From Fragum whitleyi (lineage: Eukaryota > Mollusca > Bivalvia > Cardiida > Cardiidae): DNA of 64,000 nt. The stretch spans positions 60,762,566 through 60,826,565 of the forward strand of contig OX411547.1 in assembly GCA_948146395.1 (NCBI GenBank), given 5' to 3'. Position numbers and translations under genes: made by a program. This document shows positions 63,201-64,000 of this stretch, piece by piece (within the stretch, counting starts at the first letter, position 1; every line of letters starts with the position of its first letter). The notes beneath the pieces are model-generated. The model saw only the letters and a program-made list of their open reading frames with translations. It was not told where the DNA came from and did no database searches.

Positions 63201-64000
63201 TGCGGTCTAATCTGGTCTCGTGCGAGAGACCAGGGGACCACCCAAACCTGCAATGCCCAGAGTTCTCTGTCAATAGGTGGAGCCTAAGGGGTAGAAAATC
63301 TGCGTACCAAGTCACCAAAAAGTGAAGAAATTGGGCTTGTTTTGGTCTTTTCAAACGCGAACCGCATACCCTTCTGCTGTGCTGCCTGACCCGGGCTCGC
63401 GTAAGTGACCAGGGGACCATCTGAACCCGCAATGTTCCAAGTTTAGGGTCGACGGGTCAAGGCAAAGGGGTAGAAAACTGCCTTCCAAGTTGCCAACAGT
63501 GAAGGCCTTTGGGTTTGTTGGGGTTTTTCAGCAGTGAACCCCGGACCCTTGGGCTGAACGGGCTGACCTGGGCTTGCATGAGTGACCAGGGGACTACCCG
63601 AACCTGCAACATTCCGAGTTTAGGGTCGATCGGTCAAGCCCAAAGGGTAAAAATTGCCTACCAAGTTGCCAACAGTGAAGGCCTTGGGGCTTGTTTTGAT
63701 CTTTTCAACAGTGAACAGCATACCCTTCCGCCGTGCAGTCTGACCTTGGCTCGCGTGAGTGACCACGGGACCACCTGAAGCTGCAACACTCCGAGTTTCG
63801 GGTTGATCAGTCAAGGTCAAGGTCGACCCATTTTGCCAGGTATGCCAATTTGAGCGGCATAGAGCATTGGCTTCGGCCATGCGGTCTGATCTGGGCTCGC
63901 GCGAGAGACCAGGGGACCACCCTAACCTGCAATGCCCAGAGTTCAGGGTTGATAAGTCGAGCCTAAGCGGTGTAAAAATTTGGCTTGTTTTGGTCTTTTC
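57251..64000. repeat. GC-richer satellite array with higher-order organisation, continues past the window
   Basis: Monomers of about 150-190 bases share landmarks: GGGACCACCTGAACCTGCAA, GTCAAGCCAAAGGGGTAGAA, CTACCAAGTTGCCAACAGTG, GGGCTTGTTTTGGTCTTTTC, CCGCATACCCTTCTGCTGTG, GACCTGGGCTCGCGCGAGTG. At least four subtypes are told apart by variants (GGGTCAAGGCAAAGG, CGGTCAAGCCCAAGG, GTCAAGGTCGACCC with GCCAGGTATGCC, and TAGAGCCTAAGG with AAGTGAAGAAATTGG). The subtype with AAGTGAAGAAATTGG recurs at 62,641 and 63,320, a period of 679 bases. Orientation flips near 59,030, 59,516, 59,595 and 60,475. The many 60-190-codon frames are in mixed strands and are by-products. Confidence 0.9.

Noticed and set aside
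57283..63880. Many overlapping 60-190-codon frames on both strands in the 3' array
   Set aside because: They follow the satellite monomers, switch strand and frame between units, begin at arbitrary codons and show no domain. They are by-products of a GC-richer repeat with few stops.

Overview
This window is eukaryotic DNA and almost certainly molluscan, most likely from a bivalve. The flanks are AT-rich and gene-poor. A spliced neuropeptide F (NPF) gene has the molluscan-type AMLAPP...GRPRF-amide core. MITEs carrying GGGAGGTAAT and ATTACCTCCC signatures, tRNA-derived SINEs and long tandem arrays fill the rest. I cannot name the species.

Layout. 1-23 kb holds one intronless C2-domain ORF (1595-2416), a LINE 3' remnant (minus strand, about 5335-6029), and many copies of about eight non-autonomous transposon families. 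23.0-29.7 kb holds the NPF gene: a coding exon for the signal peptide and nearly all of the mature peptide, a 4.9-kb repeat-filled intron that splits the penultimate Arg codon, a short processing-site exon, a 1.2-kb intron and a last exon for the C-peptide. 30-38.7 kb is again repeats, with several near-perfect foldback elements. 38,717-45,137 is a complete PIF/Harbinger DNA transposon with matching 15-bp ends, a TAA target duplication, two convergent genes (a MADF/BESS-like DNA-binding protein and a HARBI1-type DDE nuclease), TATA boxes at matching distances and subterminal ATCGTG arrays. The nuclease gene has two frame disruptions and the element carries nested insertions.

45-49.7 kb is repeat-rich spacer with 34-bp and 39-bp tandem repeats. 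49.7-54.1 kb is a nested set of tandem arrays (a degenerate CAGCATGATAAAA array, a satellite of about 150 bp, another of about 160 bp) invaded by a TTAA-type MITE and a SINE. About 54,125-57,250 is a decayed Ty3/Gypsy-like LTR element with an LTR, a tRNA-Pro-type primer site, and gag and protease pieces. Its gag coiled-coil region has exploded into a GA microsatellite with an inverted duplicate. From about 57,250 to the window end is a GC-richer satellite with about 150-190-bp monomers, a higher-order period near 679 bp and internal inversions.

The host genes supported here are the NPF gene and, less certainly, the C2-domain ORF. Everything else recognisable is mobile or tandemly repeated DNA. 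I found no convincing undescribed gene system. The best leads are the inverted higher-order satellite, the hairpin families that share a GGCAGAGCC-like apex despite unrelated arms, and the composite MITE arrangement.
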